Notes: generated by a model not told the origin, from the sequence alone. 64,000 nt of DNA from Acidobacteriota bacterium (GCA_018268995.1 JAFDVL010000095.1:1-64000), one strand, 5' to 3'; positions 25,572 to 34,602 are shown, numbered from the stretch's first letter. Program-made: numbers and translations.

Positions 25572-26645
25572 TTACGCAATCGTGACTTCCGGCGCGAGGT
25601 AGACGTCCTGAATTGCCTGCAACAACGCCGCACCTTCGGCCATTGGGCGTTGGAAGGCTTTGCGACCGGAGATCAAACCCATGCCGCCCGCGCGTTTGTT
25701 GATGATCGCGGTTTTCACGGCTTCTTTCAGATCGCTTTCGCCGCTGGATGCGCCACCGGAGTTAATCAGCCCGGCACGTCCCATGTAGCAGTTGGCAATC
25801 TGATAGCGGGTCAGGTCAATCGGATGATCCGTCGTCAATTCGCTGTAGATGCGTTTGTCGGTTTTGCCGTATGCGCTTTCGCCTGTGTTCAGCGCCAAGT
25901 AGCCACCGTTATTTTCGGGCAGCTTTTGCTTGATGATGTCGGCTTCGATGGTGACGCCGAGGTGATTGGCTTGACCGGTCAAGTCGGCTGAAACGTGATA
26001 GTCCTTCTCTTTGGTCTTGAACGCTTCATTGCGCGCGTAGCACCACAGCACGGTGTACAGTCCGAGTTCATGCGCACGGCGAAATGCTTTGCTGACTTCG
26101 ACGATTTGGCGGCGCGATTCCTGCGAGCCGAAATAGATCGTTGCGCCGACGCCGGTTGCGCCCATATCAAATGCCTGCTCGACCTGACCGAACATGATTT
26201 GGTCGAAGGCGTTCGGGTACGACATGAATTCGTTGTGATTGAGTTTGACGATGAACGGAATCTTGTGCACGTATTTGCGCGCGGTTGCGCCCAGTACGCC
26301 GAGGGTTGATGCGACCGCGTTGCAACCGCCTTCAATCGCTAATTTGACGATGTTGGCGGGATCAAAATAGATTGGATTTTTGGCAAAGCTCGCGCCTGCG
26401 GAATGTTCGATGCCCTGGTCTACGGGCAAAATTGAAACATAGCCGGAACCCGCGAGGCGACCGTGATTGAACAGGTCTTGCAGGTTGCGCAGTACGACGG
26501 GCGAGCGGTCGGTGTCCAGCCACACACGGTCAATGAAGTCCGGGCCGGGTAAATGAATGTTTTCTTTGGCGATGGTTTTGCACTGATGGGTCAATAAGGA
26601 CTCGGCATCAGCACCCAGTAATTGCTCAATTGCTTTGATGTCCAC
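25572..26645 (-). CDS. fbaB: Class I fructose-bisphosphate aldolase, DhnA type
   Basis: 357 aa. Reversible cleavage of fructose-1,6-bisphosphate by a Schiff-base mechanism in glycolysis and gluconeogenesis. Motifs of the archaeal/DhnA class are VSILPVDQGIEHSAG, PFIVKLNHNEF, YTVLWCYARNE, GLINSGGASSGESDLKEAV and KRAGGMGLISGRKAFQRP. A frame with an ATG at 26789 exists, but the added 48 residues are unlike the family. GGAGG lies nine bases before a GTG at 26645, giving MDIKAIEQLLG, so I take the GTG start. It has its own upstream region and a shared terminator downstream. Confidence 0.93.
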   Translation of the reverse strand: MDIKAIEQLLGADAESLLTHQCKTIAKENIHLPGPDFIDRVWLDTDRSPVVLRNLQDLFNHGRLAGSGYVSILPVDQGIEHSAGASFAKNPIYFDPANIVKLAIEGGCNAVASTLGVLGATARKYVHKIPFIVKLNHNEFMSYPNAFDQIMFGQVEQAFDMGATGVGATIYFGSQESRRQIVEVSKAFRRAHELGLYTVLWCYARNEAFKTKEKDYHVSADLTGQANHLGVTIEADIIKQKLPENNGGYLALNTGESAYGKTDKRIYSELTTDHPIDLTRYQIANCYMGRAGLINSGGASSGESDLKEAVKTAIINKRAGGMGLISGRKAFQRPMAEGAALLQAIQDVYLAPEVTIA

Positions 26646-26906
26646 GTAAATAAGCCTCCGTATATTGCGGTTAAATCGGTTTCCAGAATCGGCAATTTTA
26701 GGCTGTGGTTCAGGCAATTGCAACGAATGAAACTCGGCTGAGCATAAATGGAATTTATAGTGACTTACGGGGCAGCGGCGCGAATCCAAATCTGATTCAC
26801 CACCAGAAGCCCTTGTTGCATAGAAAAACAGGCGAAGACAGATGGTGCTCTTGTGCGATTTTCTCTTTTTATGGCAAGACTTTTTTCACTGCTCAGGTTC
26901 GTTAAA

Positions 26907-27545
26907 TTAAGTGGAGGCAAAATCTGCGACGACCTGCATGAGCTCGTCCAACTGGTCATCAAAAAAATGACCTGCGCCTTCAATTTTTATCAGCCGACAA
27001 TTATTTTCAGGAGGCAAGGAGTTAATCAAGTCCTCAATCGGAGCGAGCGGGGCGATTTCATCCTGTGCTCCGTGAATGAATAACTTCGGTTTTGTACAAG
27101 ACAGCAAAAACGAGCGGTCATACATCCGCACTGGCGCGCCGATGGCAATCAGTTTCGTCACACGATTGTCTCCACATCCGACACGCAAGCCGACTGCCGA
27201 ACCGAATGAAAAACCTGCCACAATGACTTCGCGGGCCTGAGGTTGTTTGCTGAGTAAATAATCCAGTGCCAGTCGCGCATCTTCTGCCTCGCCCGCGCCC
27301 TCATCAAAAGTTCCTGTGCTATGGCCGACACCCCGAAAGTTGAAGCGCAGGGTTTCATAGCCAGAAGTATTCAAGGCACGTGCCGTACGGAACACAACCT
27401 TATTGTGCATCGTGCCACCGTGCAGCGGATGGGGATGCAAGACCAGCGCCGCGCGCTCAGATTCGTGGTTGGCAGGCCGATAAATAATCTCAATCTGTCC
27501 GTGCGGTGCCGGAATAAAAAAGTTTCCTTTGGGGTAGGGGTACAT
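26907..27545 (-). CDS. Alpha/beta hydrolase, COG2945-like
   Basis: 212 aa. ALVLHPHPLHGGTMHNKVV carries the HPHP-x-x-GG-x-x-x-N pattern of this small hydrolase group. RFNFRGVGHSTG follows, then the nucleophile elbow AGFSFGSAVGLR (G-x-S-x-G). HGAQDEIAP gives the acid and GAGHFFDD the His. It is soluble and of unknown substrate. The family length argues for the ATG at 27545 rather than the longer frame to 27671. It is divergent from the NRPS-like gene. Confidence 0.85.
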   Translation of the reverse strand: MYPYPKGNFFIPAPHGQIEIIYRPANHESERAALVLHPHPLHGGTMHNKVVFRTARALNTSGYETLRFNFRGVGHSTGTFDEGAGEAEDARLALDYLLSKQPQAREVIVAGFSFGSAVGLRVGCGDNRVTKLIAIGAPVRMYDRSFLLSCTKPKLFIHGAQDEIAPLAPIEDLINSLPPENNCRLIKIEGAGHFFDDQLDELMQVVADFAST

Positions 27546-27728
27546 AGTCAATCTTTTTGGGGCTAGGCAAGTTGGCCGATAATTATCACGTAACAATAAA
27601 GCACTCTTTGTTGTTTGCGCGAAAAAGCTTTTGGTCGTGTCGGCTAAATCAAATAAACTGTGCTTTGACAAAAAGCAGTCTATCCGATTTTATTGTAGTA
27701 ATAAATATACGCGTATTAATTTGATTCA
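27546..27728. promoter_or_regulatory. Divergent promoter region with a 10-bp palindrome
   Basis: An AT-rich 183 bp between the hydrolase and NRPS-like genes. A TTGACA at 27665-27670 is followed at 17-20 bp by TTTTAT/TATTGT, a weak -35/-10 candidate for the plus strand. The perfect palindrome ATACGCGTAT at 27707-27716 sits 12 bp before the NRPS-like start, where an operator would block initiation. No Shine-Dalgarno is visible there. Confidence 0.35.
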
Positions 27729-30700
27729 ATGAACCCCAAGCAAATCGAAGAATTCTTTCATCTCTCACCCGTACAGAAACACCTGCTGCGCCGCAGCGAA
27801 CTTTCTGCGGATGGAAATTCTTATCTCGCCCAGTTTGGATGTTACCTAAATGGAAATCTGGACGTCTCGGCTTTTGAACGAGCCTGGCAAAAAGTGACCA
27901 ACCGCCAACCCGGACTTCGGATGACATTTGTCAGCGGCGATTTGAAAGAGCCAGTGCAGGTTGTGAATCGCAATGTGGCGGTTGATTTGGAAAAGCAGGA
28001 TTGGCGGAACCTTGTTGCCGCAGATCAGGAACGGCATTTACTTGAACTGCTGCAATCAGACCGTCAATGTGGTCTGGTGTTGAAAACGCCGCCGCTGTGG
28101 CGCATGACCCTGGTGCGATTGCATGAAACGCAATATTACTTTGTTTGGACGTATCACGAATTACTGTTCGATGAATATTCCTTGTCGTTAATTCTGAACG
28201 AAGTTCTGGCCGCATATGCCGCCATTCTCCAAAGCAAAAATGAAACGCTGCCGCTGCCGCTTTCTTTCCGCAAATATGTTGATTGGGTAAAGAAAAAAGA
28301 GATCCATGAGGCAGAACATTATTGGCGTAATTATCTTAGCGGAATTTTTGCTCCAACTGCGATTGAGATTCCTGCTGGCGACACCTCTGCCCAGCTTGAC
28401 GTGGTCGCGATGGATCGGCTCAAGCTTTTGGCGATGGATGCGCAATTGTCCCTGGCGGTAATTGTTCAGGGAGCCTGGGCATTTGTGCTGAGTCAGTTTA
28501 GTCGGCAGTCAGACGTATTATTTGGCAGTACGGTTTCTGGTCGTCCTAAAGAATTGCACGCGATAGATCGTGGTATTGGGCATTTTTCCAACACATTGCC
28601 TTTGCGCGTCAGCGTTCCCTTTGGCGCAACCGTCACGGAGTATCTGACAAATCTCCAGATGCAGCAGAAAGAGTGGCATCAGTATGAACACAATTCGCTG
28701 ACCCAGATTCATGATTGGAGCGAACTTTCGGACGAACAACCGCTTTTCCAAAGTGTATTAGTCTTTGATCCGTCCGAGCTGGAAACATCCCTGCACAAAT
28801 CGGTTGCCGGACTGGAAATTACTCCTGAACGTCTGGTGCTGCCGAATGACCTCCCGTTGACGGTGATGGTGAAAGAGGATGCGAATGGATGGCAAATTAC
28901 CAGCAATGGTTTTTGTGCCGAGCCGCTTTGTTTTGCTCTGGCGCAATTCGCCCACAATCCGCAACAACGATTGGACGCCATCAAATTGCAGACCGCTGTG
29001 CCGTTTGAGCCGGAGCCGGAGCCGGAAGTTTCTTTGCTTCCCATCCCTGCTGAATGGATGCTGTCCCTTGATGATGAACAGGGCTGGGTAGATTGGCTGA
29101 AAACAGAGCGCTGTGCGCACGAGGTATTTGAGGAACGCGTGACCAAAATGCCAGACGCGGTTGCCGTACAAATCGGAGCGAGCGCGCTGACTTATCGAGA
29201 ACTCAATGCTCGTGCCAATCAATTAGCGCGATATTTGCACAAATTAAATGTTGTTCCTTCGATCCCCGTAGGTATTTGTTTTACGCCATCACCAGAAGCC
29301 GTCGTTGCTTTGCTGGGCGTTCTGAAATCGGGCGGCGCGTATTTCCCACTTGATCCAACTCTTTCCAGCCACCATTTGCAGCACCTGATTGAAGCATCTT
29401 CGGTCACAATTTTGCTGACGCAATCGCATCTGGAGCCAAAGTTCCGCACCATTCCCCTCACGCATATTGTGCTTTGCTTGGATAGCGATTGGCAGATTAT
29501 TGCCGAAGAGGAACGTGACAATCCTGTGTTTCAGGTAAGTGATGAACATCCCGCCTGTTTTCTGGTTGAGCAGGGGATTCAATCCACCATCACCCACGCT
29601 CAATTGTCGCACTCCATCGTTGCCGGTCAGAACAAGTTTGCTGACGACGCACGCTGCTGGTTCCGTTTTGAGGTCGGCAATCCCTGGCATTTGAGTAGTG
29701 CTTGGCCTTCTGTTACGGCGGCCACTGTGCCTGAGGCTACCGTGCCTGAGAAAGAAGTTTTGCCTGATTTGCTCCCTCTGCCTGATTTGGCATTAGTTCC
29801 GATGCCAGAAGCATTCCTGGATGATGTGCTGGACGTAGGTATTGCGCCGTCGTTGAATTTGCCATTTGAAGCGCCGATCCAGCCTGAGTCGCAGCCTCAG
29901 TTCGTGACAGATGCACCAGCGCTGGCACCGATTCAGCAGTGGTTTTTTGAGCAGCATCCCTTGGAACCGCATCATTGGAATATTTCCTTGCTTGTGGAAA
30001 TTGGTGATCAACTAGAGCGCGCCACACTTGAAGAGGCGTTGCACCTGGTGGTGGCGCAGCACGCGGCTTTGCGCTGGCGGTTCACCCACACAGAACGGGG
30101 GTGGCGGTTCGATGAAATCCCGGAAGCCGCAGCCGGAAAAGATTCGCTCCCGTTTGAATATGTGGATTTCTCTGCCAAATGGGCACGCAGCCAACGCCGG
30201 GCGATTGAAGAAACTGCGGATAAATTGCAAACGAGCCTACATTTGACCGAAGGGCCGTTGTGGCGTGTAGCCTATTTTGATTTAGGCGTGAACCGGGCAC
30301 ATCGGTTGCTGGTTATCTTTCATCATCTGATTGGCGATGAACAATCCCTCAGAATTTTTCTGGAAGACTTTTTAGCCGCCTATTGGCAGATTCGTCGGGA
30401 TCAAATGCCCTCGGCTCTGCCACCGCATACGACCTATGCTCAATGGCTACAGGCCGCCAGCGCACACAATACGAATCTTAGCTACTGGCGGCAGTTCAAG
30501 ACGGTTTCGCCTGGTAAGCTGCCGATTGACCATCCCGATGGTGCGAATACCTATGGTCAGATGGAACGCGTTTTCGTTTCGCTGAATAGCGCAGAAACCA
30601 CAAGTCTTCTGCACCATGTCCCACAGGCGGCCAAGGCGACAATTAACGAGATTGCCCTGACAGCATTAGGCTTGGCACTGGCACATTGGACAGAGAGTCG

Positions 30701-31232
30701 TAACGTCTTGATTGAGGTCGAACGATCTGCCCGCCATCAATCACTCACAGGCATTGATGTGACGCGAACCGTCGGCTGGTTTACCAGCAGATTCCCATTC
30801 TGGCTGGAAATCGAAAAAGACGCTGAAGTCGTGGCAACTTTGCGCAAGGTACAGGCGCAGTTGCACGCAATTCCAGAGGAAGGGCTTAGTTATGGGTGGT
30901 TGCGTTATGGTAACAATGATGTCGTACGGTCTGAATTACGTGCTTTGCCCGTGCCACAAATCAGCTTCAAGTATCTGGACTTTATGACTGAGTCATCGGA
31001 TTGGCATTTGGCCACTGAAACAGTTGGCGCTGAGTTTTATCCGCAGAATGATCGCAGTAGTGTGATTACCGTGACAGGGGCCATGAACTTGAATATGCTC
31101 GAATTTCAATGGAGCTATGCCCGTGCGCAATTTGAGCAACGAACCATCGGTGTTCTGGTCAATAGCTTTATTACGGAACTGCGCCGATTAATCCATCAAT
31201 ATTCGCAACAAAGCGCGCGCGGTGGGGATTGA
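27729..31232 (+). CDS. Orphan NRPS-like protein: degenerate condensation, truncated adenylation, epimerization-like domain, no carrier
   Basis: 1167 aa. A condensation-type domain covers about 8-420 (C1-like LSPVQ at 12; the HHxxxDG motif reads HELLFDE at 143-149, so the second, catalytic His is Glu). An adenylation-like segment at about 465-645 keeps the A1/A2 blocks (LTYRELNARANQLARYL near 487, LKSGGAYFPLDP near 532), but the P-loop block A3 is unrecognisable and A4-A10 are missing. A Pro-rich linker runs about 655-730. An epimerization-like domain covers about 735-1150: APIQQWFFEQ, HHLIGDEQS with both His at 865-866, ERSAR in place of EGHGR, and TVGWFTSRFPFWLE near 1014. No thiolation (carrier) domain is seen. 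No other NRPS gene, tailoring enzyme or phosphopantetheinyl transferase is nearby. Confidence 0.85.
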   Translation: MNPKQIEEFFHLSPVQKHLLRRSELSADGNSYLAQFGCYLNGNLDVSAFERAWQKVTNRQPGLRMTFVSGDLKEPVQVVNRNVAVDLEKQDWRNLVAADQERHLLELLQSDRQCGLVLKTPPLWRMTLVRLHETQYYFVWTYHELLFDEYSLSLILNEVLAAYAAILQSKNETLPLPLSFRKYVDWVKKKEIHEAEHYWRNYLSGIFAPTAIEIPAGDTSAQLDVVAMDRLKLLAMDAQLSLAVIVQGAWAFVLSQFSRQSDVLFGSTVSGRPKELHAIDRGIGHFSNTLPLRVSVPFGATVTEYLTNLQMQQKEWHQYEHNSLTQIHDWSELSDEQPLFQSVLVFDPSELETSLHKSVAGLEITPERLVLPNDLPLTVMVKEDANGWQITSNGFCAEPLCFALAQFAHNPQQRLDAIKLQTAVPFEPEPEPEVSLLPIPAEWMLSLDDEQGWVDWLKTERCAHEVFEERVTKMPDAVAVQIGASALTYRELNARANQLARYLHKLNVVPSIPVGICFTPSPEAVVALLGVLKSGGAYFPLDPTLSSHHLQHLIEASSVTILLTQSHLEPKFRTIPLTHIVLCLDSDWQIIAEEERDNPVFQVSDEHPACFLVEQGIQSTITHAQLSHSIVAGQNKFADDARCWFRFEVGNPWHLSSAWPSVTAATVPEATVPEKEVLPDLLPLPDLALVPMPEAFLDDVLDVGIAPSLNLPFEAPIQPESQPQFVTDAPALAPIQQWFFEQHPLEPHHWNISLLVEIGDQLERATLEEALHLVVAQHAALRWRFTHTERGWRFDEIPEAAAGKDSLPFEYVDFSAKWARSQRRAIEETADKLQTSLHLTEGPLWRVAYFDLGVNRAHRLLVIFHHLIGDEQSLRIFLEDFLAAYWQIRRDQMPSALPPHTTYAQWLQAASAHNTNLSYWRQFKTVSPGKLPIDHPDGANTYGQMERVFVSLNSAETTSLLHHVPQAAKATINEIALTALGLALAHWTESRNVLIEVERSARHQSLTGIDVTRTVGWFTSRFPFWLEIEKDAEVVATLRKVQAQLHAIPEEGLSYGWLRYGNNDVVRSELRALPVPQISFKYLDFMTESSDWHLATETVGAEFYPQNDRSSVITVTGAMNLNMLEFQWSYARAQFEQRTIGVLVNSFITELRRLIHQYSQQSARGGD

Positions 31233-31806
31233 ATCTCTCCTTTGTAACTTCCGCAAAAAACATGCAGCAGGCAGTTAAGCTTGATGATCTAAGGCGCAAT
31301 TCGTGTGCTTGATCCTTTCATTGCATCTTGCGTGACGCAGCCAAATCATCTAGCATACGCGACGCTTAAACGAGCGTGTGATAACAAACAGCATAAATTT
31401 CATTCATCAACGAGAACGTACCTGGCTTAGCGAATGACAAGGCCGAAGCATCGTTAGTTTGGGGACAGCTTGGAGCCGAAAGCTATGTCCAAAAGAAAGC
31501 CTGTTACCGATGCGGTCTGGCAGTCTTCGCTCATCTCCTGTTTACTGTCCTGCCGGCGGCCAGAGTGATTTATCTACAAATCCGCTTCTGTGGCAGTGTG
31601 GCAGCAAGGCAAGGGGTGTTCTATCGGTCTGCCCTATGTTAGCTCCAAGGTAGAAATTCAAGTGATGATAAGGGAGCGAACATCACTTACTTTGGCAGCA
31701 ATATCGCGGCAATACGAAATGAATTGGCAGAAGGCGCAGATACGGCTGTTGTTTATCCAATTAGGTCGCAGTGCGTTTACGTTGCAAAAGGAATCGTGAT
31801 AACCGC
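31233..31806. other. Intergenic region with an interrupted reading frame
   Basis: About 570 bp with no supported gene. One frame is open from about 31396 to a TAG at 31640-31642 and continues in the same frame to a TGA at 31808. Its second half reads naturally as protein (ITYFGSNIAAIRNELAEGAD), yet it lacks an ATG and a ribosome site. It may be a decayed gene, or open by chance. Confidence 0.4.
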
Positions 31807-32436
31807 GTGATCAATTATTTGACACCCATATCAAAAAAATACCGTGGATTGACGCCAGAGAATTTTGAGCGGTTGTTGTCAATGCTAGGAGCAGATCGCG
31901 CGGTTGCGGGTGAGCAATATGAGCAGATTCGCCAATCGCTCGTCTTGTTTTTTACCTTTCGCGGCGCAACCGATCCGAGTGAACTGGCAGATGAAACCTT
32001 TAATCGCGTCGCTGGCAGGATTGATAATGGCGTAGCGATCACAACGCAAAATGTAATCAGCTATTTTTATGGTGTTGCACGCAATATCTGGCGCGAAGTC
32101 CTGGCCCGCCCTCTGAATACCGAAACATTGGACGAGGCGTTGTTATCCGAAAAGAACGTCACACCTACTCCCCACGAATTGTTGGAAACGGAAGCGTCGG
32201 AGCGTGAATACCTGCAACGCCTGCAATGCCTGGAACTCTGTTTGCAAAAATTGCCCGCCAAAGACCGTAAATTGTTGCTCGCTTATTATCAGGGCACCGG
32301 TAGTGCCAAAATTGAGAACCGTCAGGAGCTAGCTGCACAATTTAATATTTCACTCAAAACCCTACGGAACAAAACCTCAAAACTGCGTGGAGACATTGCG
32401 GAATGTGTAAAAAAGCGCCTAACCTCTTTGCCGTAG
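31807..32436 (+). CDS. Sigma-70-like (ECF-type) regulatory protein
   Basis: 209 aa. LTPENFERLLSMLGADRAVAGEQYEQIRQSLVLFFTFRGA followed by ELADETFNRVAGRI and YFYGVARNIWREVL resembles the region-2 part of a sigma-like family frequent in Acidobacteria. The C-terminal NRQELAAQFNISLKTLRNKTSKLR is a region-4-like helix-turn-helix. The frame is open from a GTG at 31771, but I prefer the GTG at 31807 (MINYLTPISKKYRG), because homologous proteins start shortly before the LT-x-E-x-F block. AAAAGGA lies about 14 nt upstream. It pairs with the downstream membrane protein as a sigma/anti-sigma-like unit. Confidence 0.72.
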   Translation: MINYLTPISKKYRGLTPENFERLLSMLGADRAVAGEQYEQIRQSLVLFFTFRGATDPSELADETFNRVAGRIDNGVAITTQNVISYFYGVARNIWREVLARPLNTETLDEALLSEKNVTPTPHELLETEASEREYLQRLQCLELCLQKLPAKDRKLLLAYYQGTGSAKIENRQELAAQFNISLKTLRNKTSKLRGDIAECVKKRLTSLP

Positions 32437-32520
32437 ATCGGGATGTTTTGACGAGATTCTCATTATAAAGCGTAGTCGGCAGCACCTTCTCTTTGTAGAG
32501 GAGTTACTTTGGAGCTACCT

Positions 32521-33432
32521 ATGTCATCGCGAGATCGAATTGTGCGCTACATCTTCGGCCAGCAAACCGAGGCAGAGCAACAACAGACGGAACTGGATTA
32601 TTTCGCTGACCCGGAATTGCTAAGTGAAATAAATGCTGTTTGCGATGAGTTTATAGAAAACTACCTGCAAGATAATTTGTCCCCTCAGATACGTGCGCAA
32701 TTCACCCAACGCCTTCACGCCATGCCTTTTTTATGCGAGCGAGTCGAAACCATGCGCGCCTTGATGGATCGAGCTAATCTCGTTCCTTCGGTAATGTTAT
32801 CTGTTGCGCTGAAAAAACGTTGGTGGGCATCGAAAATAGGCGAAGAGTTGAGAGCCTTCTGGACTCTGCCACGTGTCGTTACCGGAATGGGTTTGCTCGT
32901 GGTGGTTGGTGGAATTATCTGGTTTACCCTCAAAAAGGAGGTAGCAACCCCGCTACCATCGCTTGTGCAAGCACAGGTGCCCCCCTCTGCAACGAATTCC
33001 CCAGAGTCTCGCGTGACAGCTTCAATCTCGCCTGCGATAGCAACTGTTTCACCTGCACCCACCTCGGCAGCGACGACTTATCCTTTTCCTCTTCGCCGTT
33101 CACCTGTGATTGCCTCTCTGCTTCTTTCTGCTGCTGTGACGCGTGGATCGTCAGCCCTCCCCACGCTCGCGTTTTCGCCGCAAAAAGGCTTGGTTAGGTT
33201 ACAGCTTGAGTTATCGGAAAATCGCCAGCAGCTCTACCGGGCAGAATTGCTAACTGCTGCACAGCAACGACTGAAAGTCTGGACACGCCTGACGCCTGTT
33301 CGCTACGAGCGCGACCTGGCAGTGGATTTGCTGGTTCCGGCAGAGTTGCTAAAAGAAGAAAGTTATATCGTTAGACTCCGTGGTGCCGGACAAAACACTG
33401 CTGATTTTCGGTTTCGCGTAGAGCGACGCTAA
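32521..33432 (+). CDS. Single-span membrane protein, anti-sigma-like
   Basis: 303 aa. The N-terminal about 95 residues (RDRIVRYIFGQQTEAEQQQ, FADPELLSEINAVCDEFIENYL, RVETMRALMDRAN) match an Acidobacteria module usually found downstream of sigma-like genes: a short helical cytoplasmic domain with an E-x-E/D-x-x-x-D-Y/N-Y-L core. A transmembrane helix spans about 124-143 (GMGLLVVVGGIIWFTLK). The remainder is Pro/Ser/Thr-rich and then a beta-type domain of about 80 residues (LVRLQLELSENRQQLYRAEL). GGAG eight bases before ATG 32521 decides the start over an upstream TTG. It lies 84 bp after the sigma-like gene. Confidence 0.68.
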   Translation: MSSRDRIVRYIFGQQTEAEQQQTELDYFADPELLSEINAVCDEFIENYLQDNLSPQIRAQFTQRLHAMPFLCERVETMRALMDRANLVPSVMLSVALKKRWWASKIGEELRAFWTLPRVVTGMGLLVVVGGIIWFTLKKEVATPLPSLVQAQVPPSATNSPESRVTASISPAIATVSPAPTSAATTYPFPLRRSPVIASLLLSAAVTRGSSALPTLAFSPQKGLVRLQLELSENRQQLYRAELLTAAQQRLKVWTRLTPVRYERDLAVDLLVPAELLKEESYIVRLRGAGQNTADFRFRVERR

Positions 33433-33574
33433 TCCCGATGGGATGTTTTTTCAATTTTCTCATTATTGAACGGAATGAATAATCCGATAACTCGGACCCC
33501 GTGGTAAATGAGATGAGCATGTAAACAGCTCACCTCATTCATGAATAATTATGCCTGAATATACAGGAGTCCTT

Positions 33575-33841
33575 ATGAGTGCTGTGTCTTCATTTCTGGA
33601 TGAGCCGTCGCCGGAAGACGCCGAAGAAAAGATGCCCATCCGATTACTAAAGTTTGTGCCGGATGGCAAGCTAAAGTCTGGCGACAAATCGAAAGAAGTT
33701 TTAGCGCTTGAAACGCACGTCCGTGAATTGCGCGAAGAATTAATCCAAACGCAACGGCAGTTGGGAAGGCTGGAGTTATTGCTACAAAATGCACGGTTGC
33801 GTGAACAGGAATTACGCACTCAGTTGCTCAAGCAAAAATAG
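33575..33841 (+). CDS. Small coiled-coil protein, paralogue of the product at 39034-39315
   Basis: 88 aa, acidic N-terminus then a C-terminal heptad-rich helix from about residue 45 (VLALETHVRELREELIQTQR, ENAR-type LLLQNARLREQELRTQLLK). AGGAG lies right before the ATG at 33575, which makes a real start; an in-frame ATG at 33551 has none. The protein has no signal peptide or membrane segment, so it should be cytosolic and oligomeric. The end LLxNAxxREQELRxxL is shared with the second small protein. It lies 142 bp downstream of the anti-sigma-like gene. Function unknown. Confidence 0.7.
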   Translation: MSAVSSFLDEPSPEDAEEKMPIRLLKFVPDGKLKSGDKSKEVLALETHVRELREELIQTQRQLGRLELLLQNARLREQELRTQLLKQK

Positions 33842-33974
33842 CAAACGAGTCGTTGCGTGTTGAAGATAGCTCCCACTTTGCTTGGGCGGTATAAGCCTTG
33901 TTGCTATTTCCCGCCAGGCTTTGTTTCGCTCGTGATCATTTTCCTGAACTTGATCAACGTGAAGCGAGGCGGGG

Positions 33975-34089
33975 TTGAAGTGGGCGTTCCCCTTGTTGCA
34001 GTCACGTCTGGACTGAGAGCCAAATTGGAAATCGGCCTCTAATTTGGCCCTCGTTGAGACGTCTGAAGCGGTGGTTGCGCCCACTTGAA
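33975..34089. repeat. 115-bp imperfect palindrome (MITE-like or structured RNA)
   Basis: The left half 33975-34026 and the reverse complement of 34041-34089 align with few gaps: TTGAAGTGGGCG/CGCCCACTTGAA at the ends (11 of 12), ACGTCT/AGACGT inside (34004-34009, 34057-34062), and GCCAAATT/AATTTGGC next to a 14-nt loop. No coding function is seen. It lies in the 361-bp gap between the convergent coiled-coil and small membrane-protein genes. Confidence 0.65.
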
Positions 34090-34169
34090 TTCTGTGATCA
34101 ACGGAATCGGGCAAGTGCCTGATCCGGCAGTAATCTAATAGGCTATAGTCGGTTATAAAAACAGAAAAG

Positions 34170-34207
34170 AAGGTCGCGTGTCTGGGCAGTCTGCGGCCTT
34201 TTTTATT
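34170..34207. terminator. Bidirectional intrinsic terminator
   Basis: Stem AAGGTCGC (34170-34177) with GCGGCCTT (34193-34200), including one T-G pair, followed by TTTTTTATTT on the plus strand and by CTTCTTTTCTGTTTTT on the minus strand. The T-tract overlaps the stop codon of the minus-strand gene. Confidence 0.75.
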
Positions 34208-34583
34208 TGGGAATGCCTGCGTCCCGTTCCATAAGGTAAACGGCAGTTTCGACCTCAGAGCAGGCTTGGCCTACTTGCTGATATTTTGTGGGAGGTAGGG
34301 CTGCGGCTTCATCTAATCGTTTCGACAACACGTCGAGTTTCGCATTGATTTCAGGCGATCCGTTAGCACGAAGGCGTAAGAATGCAATGCGTCCGCGCAG
34401 CATTTGGATGAGTTGCTGATTTTCTTTCTGCAACCTTTCTTGTAACACTCCGCGATTTTGTGTGAAGTGATAATTGAGATACACGGCGGTCAGGCTCAGT
34501 AACAACGCGAGAGCAACAAAGATCAGGGCGAATTTGCGGCCATCAATGCCACGTTTTGCATTAGCGTCAGCGGTTTCTGTCAT
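34203..34583 (-). CDS. Small membrane-anchored coiled-coil protein
   Basis: 126 aa. KRGIDGRKFALIFVALALLL gives a charged stop followed by a transmembrane helix at about 17-38 ending in YLNYHF. A helical, probably coiled-coil, region follows (LQERLQKENQQLIQMLRGRI). The membrane module (KRG-I/L-DGRK through YLNY) is nearly the same as the C-terminal anchor of the PP2C phosphatase encoded 19 bp upstream, so one likely arose by duplication. It may sit in the membrane beside the phosphatase and modulate it, which is inference from sequence and adjacency. Confidence 0.72.
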   Translation of the reverse strand: MTETADANAKRGIDGRKFALIFVALALLLSLTAVYLNYHFTQNRGVLQERLQKENQQLIQMLRGRIAFLRLRANGSPEINAKLDVLSKRLDEAAALPPTKYQQVGQACSEVETAVYLMERDAGIPK

Positions 34584-34602
34584 TGGAAAGTAAGTTTCTG
34601 TT

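Noticed and set aside
27729..31232. Functional biosynthetic gene cluster for a nonribosomal peptide
   Set aside because: There is only one NRPS-like gene, without carrier domain, complete adenylation domain, thioesterase, transporter or tailoring genes.
33857..34042. 61-codon frame downstream of the small coiled-coil gene
   Set aside because: It runs through the 115-bp palindrome and has no ribosome site or family resemblance.
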